Origin: Lachnospiraceae bacterium JLR.KK002
GTDB lineage: Bacteria > Bacillota > Clostridia > Lachnospirales > Lachnospiraceae
NCBI GenBank assembly: GCA_036941025.1
Contig: JAYMNP010000001.1
Coordinates: forward strand, 186,001-250,000
Direction of reading: 5' to 3'
Length of the DNA stretch: 64,000 bases
A program made the translations under genes and the position numbers. The stretch's first letter is position 1. Each line of letters begins with the position of its first letter. A model generated the notes under the pieces. It did not search any database. It was not told the origin of the DNA and worked only from the letters and a program-made list of their open reading frames with translations. Of the stretch, positions 63,917 through 64,000 are shown in pieces.

Positions 63917-64000
63917 ATGTTTGCAAATCTGAAGGTGCGTACGAAACTGGTTATATTGGCGGCGGTGGCAGCACTGTCTCTGTGTGCCATGGGGATTCTG
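63917..64000 (+). CDS. start of a receptor-type membrane protein, cut by window
   Basis: 28 residues are visible: a short basic start (FANLKVRTKL) and the beginning of a hydrophobic segment (VILAAVAALSLCAMGIL). This is how many methyl-accepting chemotaxis proteins and sensor kinases begin, but nothing more can be said. GGGAG precedes the ATG. Confidence 0.55.
   Translation, partial: MFANLKVRTKLVILAAVAALSLCAMGIL

Noticed and set aside
63711..63926. 71-codon minus-strand frame near the end
   Set aside because: Low-complexity product, overlaps the start of the receptor-type gene on the other strand, no ribosome site.

Overview
This window reads as a chromosome segment of an anaerobic, chemotactic gut-type Clostridium relative, most likely Lachnospiraceae. 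The signs are moderate G+C, strong AGGAGG-type ribosome binding sites, tightly packed genes with 1-17 bp overlaps, lipoprotein sugar-binding proteins with lacZ/galactanase loci, a LytTR/DUF3021 module, CheC and several MCP-type receptors. The species cannot be named from the sequence alone.

Layout. 1-1620: the end of a PAP2-type membrane enzyme, an array of four 196-bp structured repeats and a tRNA-Pro(GGG). 1771-14730: an L,D-transpeptidase, then a LacI-regulated galactan/galactoside locus (binding protein, two permeases, GH2 beta-galactosidase, an unrecognised 611-aa protein, a zinc-ribbon protein, cytosolic GH53 galactanase). 15183-21681: M3 peptidase, two PLP aminotransferases, DUF368 and DUF1294 membrane proteins, glyA. 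21770-22770: a graveyard of broken genes. 23026-25717: chemoreceptor and Ltp-repeat protein. 26046-31098: MacB-like exporter with two adaptors. 31941-34572: LytTR-DUF3021-ABC module. 34644-38370: MATE pump, an unusual serS, a membrane protein. 38527-42860: a pantothenate/CoA operon (panG-like, panB, panC, panD, coaBC). 42978-45911: propeller-like protein, SDR, CheC. 46140-49383: a DUF262-HEPN pair whose second gene is split by an insertion sequence. 49458-54414: an unknown small protein, a CAP-domain protein and a second sugar ABC operon on the minus strand. 54887-59211: carAB. 59473-63333: soluble PocR/MCP protein, ferritin, DUF4190 protein, Fic protein, CYTH protein and a small ABM-like protein. 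The window closes with a relative of the 5' repeat, itself interrupted by a MITE-like palindrome, and the start of another receptor-type gene.

How the genes work together. The galactan locus is a self-contained import-and-digest unit: oligosaccharides enter through the ABC importer and are cut in the cytosol by GH53 and LacZ, under a LacI regulator with two matching operator-like sites at the promoter. The pan/coaBC genes form one run from ketopantoate precursor to phosphopantetheine. The most notable points are the structured-repeat family with compensatory base changes between copies, the DUF262-HEPN pair that becomes one clean reading frame when the IS and one 9-bp duplication are removed, and small palindromic elements flanked by 12-bp direct repeats.
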